Below are positions 1-6,588 of a stretch of 10,959 nt of DNA, piece after piece. Position numbers and translations under genes: made by a program. Below the pieces are notes generated by a model. That model ran no database searches, was not told the DNA's origin, and was given only the letters and a program-made list of their open reading frames with translations. Position 1 is the stretch's first letter. Each line of letters starts with the position of its first letter. Source of the stretch: Burkholderiales bacterium (GTDB lineage: Bacteria; Pseudomonadota; Gammaproteobacteria; Burkholderiales; SG8-41); assembly GCA_019746155.1 (NCBI GenBank), contig JAIESJ010000151.1, forward strand, positions 1 to 10,959, read 5' to 3'.

Positions 1-75
1 GTGCTCTACCGCATCGCGCGCGGCTGGATCACGCTCACGGATCGCAAGCCGATGCCGCTTCCAGGTTCGCAGTGA
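1..75 (+). CDS. C-terminal end of an unidentified protein (partial)
   Basis: The first 24 codons of the window are open in frame 1 and stop at TGA 73-75. They read VLYRIARGW, then ITLTDRKPM, then PLPGSQ. The segment is hydrophobic and aromatic and then polar. It loosely resembles the last membrane segment and tail of small DUF4870-like integral membrane proteins of proteobacteria, where a YR-x2-RGW/L stretch is followed by a short basic end; that resemblance is only a weak inference. The gene starts outside the window, so neither length nor function can be judged. It lies 17 nt upstream of the DUF2237 gene on the same strand and could share its transcript. Confidence 0.45.
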   Translation: MLYRIARGWITLTDRKPMPLPGSQ

Positions 76-92
76 CATTGTGAATTGCCATT

Positions 93-482
93 ATGAGACG
101 ATTCGATCCGAGAGAACATGCCCGCAACGTGCTCGGTGAGCCGCTGCAGGTGTGTTGTGAATCTCCCATGACGGGTTTCTACCGCGACGGCTGCTGCAAT
201 ACCGGGCCCGACGACTTGGGTGTCCATACCGTATGCACGCAGGTGACGGAAGAGTTCCTGGCCTTCAGCCGTGTGCGCGGTAACGATCTCACGACACCGG
301 CGCCCGAATACGGTTTCCCGGGACTGAAACCCGGTGACCGCTGGTGCCTGTGTGCTGCGCGCTGGAAGGAAGCGCTGGATGCGGGCGTGGCGCCGCCGGT
401 GGTGCTCACCGCCACGCACGAAGCCACCCTCGAGTATGTTCCGCTCGAAGCACTCAAGAAGCATGCAATCGATCTCAGCTAA
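93..482 (+). CDS. DUF2237 family protein
   Basis: This 129-residue protein covers the full length of the DUF2237 (COG3651) family, whose biochemical role is not established. Family signatures run in order: RNVLGEPLQ (11-19), TGFYRDGCCNTG (27-38), GVHTVC (43-48), FLAFSRVRGNDL (55-66), GFPGLKPGDRWCLCA (74-88) and the C-terminal ATHE..LEYVPLE block (107-119). Conserved cysteines at 34, 35, 48, 85 and 87 could bind a metal or form disulfides; that is inference. No signal peptide or membrane segment is seen, so it is probably cytosolic. The ATG at 93 has no good Shine-Dalgarno sequence. The family usually begins close to the RNVLGEP motif, so the first about 9 residues may be a slightly long start. 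The truncated hslR begins 8 nt after its stop, which suggests cotranscription. Confidence 0.93.
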   Translation: MRRFDPREHARNVLGEPLQVCCESPMTGFYRDGCCNTGPDDLGVHTVCTQVTEEFLAFSRVRGNDLTTPAPEYGFPGLKPGDRWCLCAARWKEALDAGVAPPVVLTATHEATLEYVPLEALKKHAIDLS

Positions 483-490
483 CTTCGCCG

Positions 491-709
491 ATGAAAGCCG
501 GCATGCCGGCAGCAGTGCGCATCGATAAATGGCTGTGGGCAGCGGCGGCACGCATGCTTTATGAGGAGGATGAAGCGAGCCGCGCACGGCGCGCGCAGCA
601 GATTGCGCTGCGGCGTCTGGCCGCCGGCCCGGGGCAGGATCGCCACGGCCGGCCCACCAAGCGCGAGCGCCGTCAACTCGAGCGCGGGCGCGACAAGAGC
701 GGTCTGTGA
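491..709 (+). pseudogene. hslR: Hsp15 (hslR) with most of the S4 RNA-binding domain deleted in frame
   Basis: The 72-codon ORF begins with the start of the Hsp15 S4 domain, RIDKWLWAA (residues 10-18). After only about three more residues it jumps to the C-terminal part of the same family, LYEEDE (23-28), ending in the characteristic basic tail GRPTKRERRQLER (53-65). Full-length Hsp15 proteins are about 120-135 residues, with about 60 residues of S4 fold between these two landmarks; here they are missing and the frame is kept. Hsp15 binds stalled 50S subunits carrying peptidyl-tRNA through its S4 domain, so the product as read should not do this. The junction lies near 540-555 in a GC-rich stretch (gcagcggcggcacgc) that could support slippage. 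The start could be ATG 491 or ATG 503; neither has a strong ribosome binding site. An assembly collapse is the main alternative to a true deletion. Confidence 0.82.
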
Positions 710-719
710 ATGCTGTCGA

Positions 720-2270
720 TCAGGTCCGCTGCGCCCCAGGTCTGCCATCCTCGACCGTGAAGGCTGCCAGGTCGCGGATGTCCGATTGCGGGTCGGTAGC
801 GTTGTCGATGGCGCGCAGGCGCGTCACGCAGCGTTTCGGCGACAGTTCCACCAGGGTATAGCCGCGGCGCGAGCCGTTCGCGAACTTGAAGTGCGGGTTT
901 TCCGCAAGAATGGTCTCGACGCGCTGACGCGACGGGCCTTGCGAGGTGATCGAGGTGCCGACGAACTCGGTGGCGACGACCGGCGCGCGCGCATCGTCGA
1001 AATCGATCTTGAGATCGGCTACGGCCGACATGTGCACGTCGCCGCCGATGACGATGGGATTGGCGATGCGCTTGTCGGCAATGAATTTCAGCAGCCGCTC
1101 GCGCGCTTTCGGGTAGCCGTCCCAGCCGTCGCTCCAGAATTGCCGTCCCTCTCCCGGTTTGCGGTCGGCCTGCGTCATCAGCGTCTGCTGCGCGATCACG
1201 TTCCAGCGTGCAAGCGAAGCGGCAAGCCCGTCGTGCAGCCATTTTTCCTGCGCCGCGCCGAGCATGGTAAGCCCGGCATCGAGCCGCTCGCGGCACTCGT
1301 CGGCATCGACCGTGTTACCGCCGCCGCGCCCGGGTCTGGGACAGACCTGGTGCGAACGATACTGCCGGGTGTCAAGCATGCTGAACTCGACGAGCCGGCC
1401 AAACGCCGCGCGCGTGTAAAGCCGTAGATTCGGGCCGCGCGGCCGCATGGCGGCGGGCAGCGGCATGTGCTCGTAATAAGCCTGATAGGCGGCGGCGCGC
1501 CGCATCAGGAACAGAGCGCGCGGGTCGAGGTGCTGCGAGCGGTCGTCGGCGTAGTCGTTCTGCACTTCGTGGTCGTCCCAGGTGACAAGCCACGGGAAGG
1601 CCGCATGTGCCGCCTGCAGGTCGGCGTCGCTTTTGTAGAGCGCGTAGCGGTTGCGGTATTCCTCAAGCGTCACCGGTTCCTCCGCACCGTGCGCGCGCAC
1701 GTGGTTGCGGCCCCACGACGATTCGTAGATGTAATCGCCGAGGTGGATCACGAGATCGAGGTCCTCGCCCGCCATGTGACGGTAGGCGACGTAGTAGCCC
1801 TGCTCGTACTGCTGGCAGGAGGCGAAGGCGAAGCGCAGGCGATCGGCGGCAGCGTCAGCGGCGGGCGCGATGCGTGTGCGGCCGACGGGACTTGCGTCCC
1901 TGCCGGCGCGGAAGCGGTACCAGTACCAGCGCGACGGCTCCAGGCCCGTCACTTCGGCGTGCACCGAGTGTGCGAGTTCGGGCGTGGCCACTTCCCGGCC
2001 GCGGCGGACGATGTTGCGGAAGCCCTCGTCCGCAGCAATCTCCCATTCGACTTCGACCGCGGCTTCGGGCATGCCGCCGCCCGCGAGCGGCTCGGGCGCA
2101 AGCCGCGTCCACAGCACGACCCCGTCGGGCCGCGGGTAGCCGGAGGCCACGCCGAGCGTGAACGGATTGTTGGCGAACCTGGGCCGCGCTAGCGCCCCGG
2201 AGAATGGGACGGCAAGTGCGACGGCGAGAGCGCCGGAGCGGGCAAGGAAGGCGCGGCGTGAAAGTGGCAT
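720..2270 (-). CDS. phoD: PhoD-family alkaline phosphatase/phosphodiesterase, Tat-exported
   Basis: This 516-residue protein is a full-length PhoD-type metallophosphatase, which hydrolyses phosphate mono- and diesters outside the cytoplasm using Fe/Ca in the known family members. The N-terminus carries a Tat signal, SRRAFLARSG (4-13), then a hydrophobic stretch and an AxA site near residues 26-28. An N-terminal PhoD domain (about 36-136) precedes the metallophosphatase domain. Visible metal-site motifs are FASCQQ (149-154), HLGDYIYE (176-183), TWDDHEVQND (230-239), MLDTRQYR (298-305) and GGDVHMSAV (409-417). No catalytic residue appears missing. The minus-strand start at 2270 has little Shine-Dalgarno sequence before it. 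The gene converges on the truncated hslR with a 10-nt gap and lies downstream of the HDOD gene by 134 bp. The family is commonly under PhoB control, but no clear Pho box was recognised upstream. Confidence 0.95.
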   Translation of the reverse strand: MPLSRRAFLARSGALAVALAVPFSGALARPRFANNPFTLGVASGYPRPDGVVLWTRLAPEPLAGGGMPEAAVEVEWEIAADEGFRNIVRRGREVATPELAHSVHAEVTGLEPSRWYWYRFRAGRDASPVGRTRIAPAADAAADRLRFAFASCQQYEQGYYVAYRHMAGEDLDLVIHLGDYIYESSWGRNHVRAHGAEEPVTLEEYRNRYALYKSDADLQAAHAAFPWLVTWDDHEVQNDYADDRSQHLDPRALFLMRRAAAYQAYYEHMPLPAAMRPRGPNLRLYTRAAFGRLVEFSMLDTRQYRSHQVCPRPGRGGGNTVDADECRERLDAGLTMLGAAQEKWLHDGLAASLARWNVIAQQTLMTQADRKPGEGRQFWSDGWDGYPKARERLLKFIADKRIANPIVIGGDVHMSAVADLKIDFDDARAPVVATEFVGTSITSQGPSRQRVETILAENPHFKFANGSRRGYTLVELSPKRCVTRLRAIDNATDPQSDIRDLAAFTVEDGRPGAQRT

Positions 2271-2344
2271 CTACGCACTATAACGCGGGTGCGTTGTGGC
2301 GCGCTGACAGCGCAGGTGCGCGGCGGAGCAGCTTTGGAGCGCAT

Positions 2345-2390
2345 ATCAAAAAGACCCAATCGGCGTTCATCTGCGGCTAATTTTTTTGAT
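2345..2390. repeat. 8-bp inverted repeat around a possible dispersed intergenic motif
   Basis: ATCAAAAA (2345-2352) and TTTTTGAT (2383-2390) are perfect inverted copies enclosing 30 nt. The enclosed part contains GGCGTTCATCTGCGGCTAA (2362-2380), which resembles a phrase I recall seeing between genes in many proteobacterial assemblies (variants of ATCTGCGTTCATCTGCGGCTAA). Whether it is a repeat in this genome cannot be told from one copy. The A/T-only stem is a poor transcription terminator, although the T-tract could help terminate transcription in either direction between the HDOD gene and phoD. The rest of the gap 2271-2404 shows no recognisable feature. Confidence 0.3.
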
Positions 2391-2404
2391 TTTGTTACGG
2401 GCTC

Positions 2405-3265
2405 TCAGTTGTGGGCGAGGACTTGCTGCGCTGCCTCGGAGAAATCGGCGAAATCGGCTTCGGACAAGTCCAGATGGCCGAGCGCCAGCGTTCCGCTTTG
2501 CTGCCATTCCGCGGCTACGGGTTCGTCGCGGTAGGTTCGCAGCACATGCTCGGCGGCCATGCCCAGCGCGATCAACCGCAGGCTCGCGGCAGGCAATTCC
2601 GGACGATCGCCCGCCAGCGCCGAAGGATCGTGATGCCAGAGGATGGCGAGACAGACCTGCTCGGACAAGTGCCAACTCTTGGCAAGGTAGTGTCCGATCT
2701 GGGCATGATCGATGCCGCAGTATTCCTCCTCGACCTCGCTGACGCTGCGCCCGCTGTGAGCGCCCATCGTGGCAAGGGCGCGCGCGTAGTCGGCGAACTT
2801 CAGCATCAGCAGCGGCATGCCGCAATCGCGGAACAATCCGAAGGTGTAGGCCTCGTCGCGGTTTACGCTTTTGACCTGCCTGGTGAGCTGGGCGGCGATC
2901 GCAGCGACATTGGCCGACATGTCCCAGAAACGCTCCATGAATTTGCAGTTGGCGACCGGAAACGCCTGTCGCAGCAGCAATCCCGTGACGAGATGCGTAA
3001 CGGTGCGCAGGCCCAGCAGCACCAGCGCCTGCTGCACCGTGGTTGCCTTGGTGGACAGGCCGTAGAACGGCGAGTTCACGGTTTTGAGCATCGCCGCCGC
3101 GAGTCCGACGTCGCTGCTGATCAGCTTGGCGATGCGCGTAAAGTCCGGATCGTCGGAGCGCATTTCCCTCACCAGCGAGGTGAGAATGGCCGGGCAGGGC
3201 GGGATGCCGATGCTTTTGACGAGCCGCTCGGCTTCTTGGTCGATTGCTGCAAGGTCTTGTTGCAT
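2405..3265 (-). CDS. HDOD domain-containing signalling protein
   Basis: This 286-residue cytosolic protein consists mainly of an HDOD domain (about 12-215), a degenerate relative of HD phosphohydrolases found in bacterial signalling and motility control. It generally lacks phosphohydrolase activity. Motifs: the PxCPAIL start (23-28), KTVNSPFYG (61-69), the TTVQQALVLLGLRTV helix (75-89), GLFRDCG (143-149) at the position where true HD enzymes have GLLHDIG, IDHAQIGHYLA (185-195) and AILWHHDP (207-214). The HD pair is replaced by RD, so catalysis is not expected. There is no fused GGDEF, EAL or receiver domain, so it may act as a protein-interaction module; that is inference. The minus-strand start at 3265 is preceded by a GGACG stretch about 12 nt away. 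It is transcribed away from the DUF2520 gene and towards phoD; cotranscription with phoD is possible but the 134-bp gap argues against tight coupling. Confidence 0.92.
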   Translation of the reverse strand: MQQDLAAIDQEAERLVKSIGIPPCPAILTSLVREMRSDDPDFTRIAKLISSDVGLAAAMLKTVNSPFYGLSTKATTVQQALVLLGLRTVTHLVTGLLLRQAFPVANCKFMERFWDMSANVAAIAAQLTRQVKSVNRDEAYTFGLFRDCGMPLLMLKFADYARALATMGAHSGRSVSEVEEEYCGIDHAQIGHYLAKSWHLSEQVCLAILWHHDPSALAGDRPELPAASLRLIALGMAAEHVLRTYRDEPVAAEWQQSGTLALGHLDLSEADFADFSEAAQQVLAHN

Positions 3266-3387
3266 TTCGTTTTTTTCGTCCGGTCGTTGGAATTTCCGGC
3301 GTACGCACGCGCCTGCTGAACACAGCTGGCCGGCAATAGTCTTTTCGGCAGCGCGGCGCCGAACTTTAGCCCGCCGCCGGCCGTCGG

Positions 3388-3407
3388 AAGGTTAAACTTG
3401 TAACCTT
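3388..3407. promoter_or_regulatory. Operator-like dyad upstream of the DUF2520 gene
   Basis: AAGGTTA (3388-3394) and TAACCTT (3401-3407) form a perfect 7-bp inverted repeat with a 6-nt spacer, ending 20 nt before the ATG at 3428. It is the most AT-rich spot in the divergent gap 3266-3427 and lies where a promoter or leader would be. It fits a dimeric repressor or MerR-type operator, or a small hairpin in the mRNA leader. The cognate regulator is not identifiable here. Confidence 0.35.
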
Positions 3408-3427
3408 TTGGCGGACCCGGATATTTC

Positions 3428-4294
3428 ATGAGAACGCTCAACATCATTGGCTGCGGCCGCGTCGGGCGCACGCTTGCCTCGCTGTGGGCGGAGAAACACG
3501 TTTTCGTCGTCCAGGACGTGCTGGGAGGCACGCCGCACAGCGCGCGTTCGGCGGTTGCCTTCATCGGCGGCGGTCGTGCCGTGAACTGGCTGGAAGAAAT
3601 GCGCGCGGCCGACGTGTGGATGCTGACGCCGCCGGACGGCAAGATCGTTCATGGCTGCGAAAAGCTCGCGCAAAGCGCACTGCTGAGGCGCGGCGACATC
3701 GTGTTCCACTGCAGCGGCGCGCTGGCATCGGCGCAACTCGGTGCCGCAGTCGCGGCGGGTGCCAGGGTGGCCAGCGTGCATCCGCTCAAGAGCTTTGCCG
3801 ATCCGCGCGATGCGGCACTCACCTTCACCGGCACCTGGTGTGCCGCCGAGGGTGATCGTGCCGCGCTCGACGTGCTGCAGCCGGCGTTCGAGAGCATCGG
3901 CGCCAGGGTCTCGGCCATCGATCCGCAGTGCAAGACCTTCTATCACGCGGCGAGCGTGCTCGTGTGCAATGGCCTCGCCGCACTGCTCGAAACCGGCTTG
4001 CGCGCCTACGAAAAATCGGGACTCGCACGCGAAACGGCGCTCGTCATGATGGAGCCGCTGGTGCGCGAGACGGTGGACAACGTGTTCAAGCTCGGAACGG
4101 TGAAGGCGCTGACGGGCCCGATCGCGCGCGGCGACCATGCGGTGGTGGCGCGCCAGCTGGAGGCGCTTACGGCATGGGATGCGCGCATCGCCGCGATCTA
4201 CAAGGCACTCGGGGCCGTGACGCTGGATCTTGCGCGCATCCAGGGCGAGGCCGATGCCGAAGCGCTTGCACAACTCAAACGCCTGCTGATCTGA
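3428..4294 (+). CDS. Rossmann-fold and DUF2520 domain-containing protein
   Basis: This 288-residue protein matches the two-domain family pairing an N-terminal NAD(P)-binding Rossmann fold with a helical DUF2520 domain (COG5495), related in fold to 6-phosphogluconate and pyrroline-5-carboxylate dehydrogenases. The substrate is unknown. The nucleotide-binding loop is IIGCGRVGRTLA (6-17, GxGxxG). The Rossmann part continues through WMLTPPD (64-70), FHCSGAL (93-99) and SVHPLKSFADP (116-126). The C-terminal domain carries FYHAASVLVCNGL (171-183) and the conserved TGPIARGD loop (229-236). It is cytosolic, with no signal peptide. Length is normal for the family. The ATG at 3428 has a GGA about 7 nt upstream. 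Its stop overlaps the radical SAM start by 1 nt (TGATG), so the two are almost certainly cotranscribed and translationally coupled. Confidence 0.92.
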   Translation: MRTLNIIGCGRVGRTLASLWAEKHVFVVQDVLGGTPHSARSAVAFIGGGRAVNWLEEMRAADVWMLTPPDGKIVHGCEKLAQSALLRRGDIVFHCSGALASAQLGAAVAAGARVASVHPLKSFADPRDAALTFTGTWCAAEGDRAALDVLQPAFESIGARVSAIDPQCKTFYHAASVLVCNGLAALLETGLRAYEKSGLARETALVMMEPLVRETVDNVFKLGTVKALTGPIARGDHAVVARQLEALTAWDARIAAIYKALGAVTLDLARIQGEADAEALAQLKRLLI

Positions 4295-6438
4295 TGCCGC
4301 TCAAAACCCTTTCCGGCAAGTACGCCGATCCGCGCAAGGGACGCGGCGCGGGCATCAATCCCGAAGGCCGCTTCGAGAATGTGACGCGCGAGGCGTTCGA
4401 CGACGGCTGGAATACGCCGTCGGAGGACGAACTGCCGCCGTTAAAGACCCGCGTCACCGCGGAACACGCGAAGAGCATCATTGCGCGCAACGATTCGCCG
4501 GACATCCCGTTCACGCAATCGATCAATCCCTACCAGGGTTGCGAGCATGGCTGCATCTACTGCCTCTCAGGCGATACGCTGATTCTCATGGCGGACGGCA
4601 GGCCGCGCCCGCTGGCAGAGGTGCGCGCCGGTGACGAACTCTACGGAACGGTGCGCCGCGGTCGGTACCTACGGTACGCCAAGGCGCGCGTACTCGCGCA
4701 TTGGAGCGTCATCAAGCCGGCGTACCGGATAATCCTTGAAGATGGTACGTGCCTTGTCGCTGGCGCTGATCACCGATTTCTTACTGAACGCGGGTGGAAG
4801 TTTGTTACCGGCACCATGGGTCGAGGCGCCGCACAGCGGCCATATCTTACGATCCGGAACAAACTCATGGGTACAGGCGCTTTCGCCCGCCCGCCCGCGA
4901 AAGACCGCGACTACCGGCTCGGGTACCTGTGCGGCATCATTCGAGGTGACGGCATGCTGGCGTCGTACCGCTATCAACGAGCCGGCCGGGTGAATGGCGA
5001 TCAGCATCATTTCCGCCTTGCACTGTGCGACACGGAAGCGCTTCAGCGGGCACGGGAGTATCTGAACGATTCGCAGATCGCGACGCAGGAGTTTGTGTTC
5101 CAGAAAGCCGCCGCCGGCTGCCAAGTCATGCACGCGATCCGCACCCACGCGCGCCCCCACGTGGAACAGATCCGCGCGCTCATCGCCTGGCCCGCAGCGA
5201 CGCCTTCGCCTGGTTGGACCGCCGGCTTTCTCGCCGGGATTTTCGACGCCGAGGGCAGCTACAGTCAGGGCATCCTGAGAATCAGCAACACGGATGAAGA
5301 AATCATCGGCTGGATCGGTCGCTGTCTCCGGACTCTCGATTTCCGGTTTGTGGTGGAGCATGTGCACCGCGAACAATTGAAATCCATCGAAGTCGTGCGC
5401 CTTACCGGGGGGTTGCGCGAGCATTTACGCTTCTTTCACAGTGTGGATCCCGCCATCACCCGCAAGCGCGAGATCGGCGGTCAGGCCGTGAAGAGCGATG
5501 CTCATCTGCGCGTGGTCAGCATTGAACCGCTGGGCAAAGCGCTGCGGCTTTACGACATCACGACGGAGACCGGGGACTTCATCGCGAACGGCGTGGTGAG
5601 CCACAACTGCTACGCGAGACCGAGCCATGCCTACCGCAACCTGTCGCCGGGCATCGATTTCGAGACACGGCTTTTCGCCAAGGCCAATGCCGCAGAGCTG
5701 CTGCGCAAGGAATTGTCAAAACCGGACTACCGGTGCGAAGTGATTTCGCTCGGCGCCAACACTGATCCCTATCAACCGGTCGAGCGCGAATGGAAAATCA
5801 CGCGCGGCATCCTCGAAGTGCTCGCGGAGTTCGGTCATCCCGTCGGCATCGTTACCAAGAATGCGATGGTCGAGCGTGACCTCGACATCCTCGTCCCGAT
5901 GGCGCGGAAGAACCTGGTCAACGTCTTCATTTCGGTCAACAGCCTCGACCATGAGCTCGCGCGGAAGCTCGAGCCGCGCTGCCCGGCGCCGGCGCGGCGC
6001 CTGCAGGCGATGAGGCGGCTTTCCGAGGCCGGCATCCCGGTCGGCGTGCTGGTGGCGCCGGTGATCCCGTTCCTGACCGACCACCAGATTGAGCCGGTGC
6101 TGGAGGCGGCGTGGGCGCACGGCGCGCGCGCCGCGGGCTACGTGCTGATGCGCCTGCCGTGGGAGGTGAAAGAGCTGTTCAAGGACTGGCTCGAACGGCA
6201 TTATCCGCTGAAGGCGCGGCATGTAATGAGCCGCGTGCGCGAGATGCGCGGCGGGCGCGACAACGATCCCGATTTCGGCAGCCGCATGCGCGGGACCGGG
6301 GAGCTCGCGAGATTGCTGGCGCAGCGCTTCGCCATTGCCTGTAAACGCATCGGCTTCAACAGCGGTCGCCACAACCTCACGCTCGACATCACGCATTTCA
6401 AGGTGCCGGGCCGGGCCGGGCAGATGTCGCTGTTTTGA
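4294..6438 (+). CDS. PA0069-family radical SAM protein interrupted by an intein
   Basis: The 714-residue precursor is a radical SAM enzyme of the PA0069/Rv2578c type (COG1533, related to spore photoproduct lyase) with a 349-residue intein at residues 90-438. Removing it leaves a 365-residue enzyme, the usual size. The joined extein reads CEHGCIYCYARPSH, the CX3CX2C motif that binds the [4Fe-4S] cluster and reductively cleaves S-adenosylmethionine; its cysteines are precursor residues 83, 87 and 439. Downstream, the family block VISLGANTDPYQPVER follows the cluster loop and is typical of the SAM-binding barrel. Its substrate is not established. The ATG at 4294 overlaps the DUF2520 stop by 1 nt; the open frame upstream of it lies inside that gene and is not used. 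The C-terminus, ending GQMSLF, is intact. Enzyme activity should depend on splicing, because the third cluster cysteine of the mature protein lies after the intein. Confidence 0.95.
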   Translation: MPLKTLSGKYADPRKGRGAGINPEGRFENVTREAFDDGWNTPSEDELPPLKTRVTAEHAKSIIARNDSPDIPFTQSINPYQGCEHGCIYCLSGDTLILMADGRPRPLAEVRAGDELYGTVRRGRYLRYAKARVLAHWSVIKPAYRIILEDGTCLVAGADHRFLTERGWKFVTGTMGRGAAQRPYLTIRNKLMGTGAFARPPAKDRDYRLGYLCGIIRGDGMLASYRYQRAGRVNGDQHHFRLALCDTEALQRAREYLNDSQIATQEFVFQKAAAGCQVMHAIRTHARPHVEQIRALIAWPAATPSPGWTAGFLAGIFDAEGSYSQGILRISNTDEEIIGWIGRCLRTLDFRFVVEHVHREQLKSIEVVRLTGGLREHLRFFHSVDPAITRKREIGGQAVKSDAHLRVVSIEPLGKALRLYDITTETGDFIANGVVSHNCYARPSHAYRNLSPGIDFETRLFAKANAAELLRKELSKPDYRCEVISLGANTDPYQPVEREWKITRGILEVLAEFGHPVGIVTKNAMVERDLDILVPMARKNLVNVFISVNSLDHELARKLEPRCPAPARRLQAMRRLSEAGIPVGVLVAPVIPFLTDHQIEPVLEAAWAHGARAAGYVLMRLPWEVKELFKDWLERHYPLKARHVMSRVREMRGGRDNDPDFGSRMRGTGELARLLAQRFAIACKRIGFNSGRHNLTLDITHFKVPGRAGQMSLF
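4561..5607 (+). mobile_element. LAGLIDADG homing-endonuclease intein in the radical SAM cluster site
   Basis: The segment encodes 349 residues with the order of a bifunctional intein. Block A begins at Cys1 (CLSGDTLI, precursor 90-97). The block B-like AGADHRFLTERGWK has Gly where the usual TxxH Thr stands. Two LAGLIDADG helices follow: LGYLCGIIRGDG (209-220, acidic D219) and AGFLAGIFDAEG (310-321, acidic E320). Block F is LYDITTETGDFIANG, and block G ends VVSHN (penultimate H437, terminal N438) followed by Cys+1 (C439). All main splicing nucleophiles and both endonuclease acidic residues are present, so it looks able to splice and perhaps still able to home. Base composition appears modestly lower in GC than the flanks (53-60% in four 60-nt lines counted by hand within the intein; 57% and 75% in two flank lines). 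Inteins at this radical SAM position are known in Rv2578c-type actinobacterial proteins, as I recall. Confidence 0.95.
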
Positions 6439-6466
6439 GCCGTGTGCGTCCGGTGAGGAGAAGTCA

Positions 6467-6583
6467 ATGAAATCCGAAGTGCCACTTTATCACCGGCGAT
6501 TATGGCAGCCGGCCGTGCTCTTACGAGCCGCTGGCGCAGGCGTTTGCATTAAGGGGAAAGGCATAGGACGCGGGACGCGATAG
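6467..6583 (+). CDS. Short 38-aa ORF with strong ribosome binding site, possible leader of pcm
   Basis: An ATG at 6467 follows GAGGAG with 6 nt spacing, the best Shine-Dalgarno sequence in this part of the window. The 38-codon frame begins MKSEVPLYHRRLWQ, turns hydrophobic (PAVLLRAAGAGV) and ends in a basic, glycine-rich tail (KGKGIGRGTR). It stops at TAG 6581-6583, 5 nt before the first candidate pcm start, an arrangement suited to translational coupling. I recognise no family. It lies 28 nt after the radical SAM stop and could be a small protein, a leader peptide or the eroded front of a lost gene. Confidence 0.35.
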   Translation: MKSEVPLYHRRLWQPAVLLRAAGAGVCIKGKGIGRGTR

Positions 6584-6588
6584 CCGAC

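Noticed and set aside
344..490. Longer start for the truncated hslR frame
   Set aside because: The extra residues overlap the DUF2237 gene in another frame and do not resemble Hsp15, which begins close to RIDKWLW.
561..1427. Long open plus-strand frame opposite phoD (288 codons)
   Set aside because: It is antisense to a gene with complete PhoD motifs, has no recognisable domain, and has the Arg/Ala-rich composition typical of mirror frames in high-GC DNA.
2411..3319. Long open plus-strand frame opposite the HDOD gene (302 codons)
   Set aside because: It is antisense to a clear HDOD protein and lacks any family motif.
3928..4293. N-terminal extension of the radical SAM frame
   Set aside because: The extension lies inside the DUF2520 gene and reads as Arg/Ala-rich noise; the ATG at 4294 overlaps the DUF2520 stop and leads directly into family sequence.
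4669..5424. Minus-strand frame opposite the intein (251 codons)
   Set aside because: The plus strand has ordered intein blocks and two LAGLIDADG motifs; the minus product resembles no family.
6439..6588. surE, the usual neighbour upstream of pcm
   Set aside because: No SurE motif is present; only the 38-codon frame lies between the radical SAM gene and pcm.
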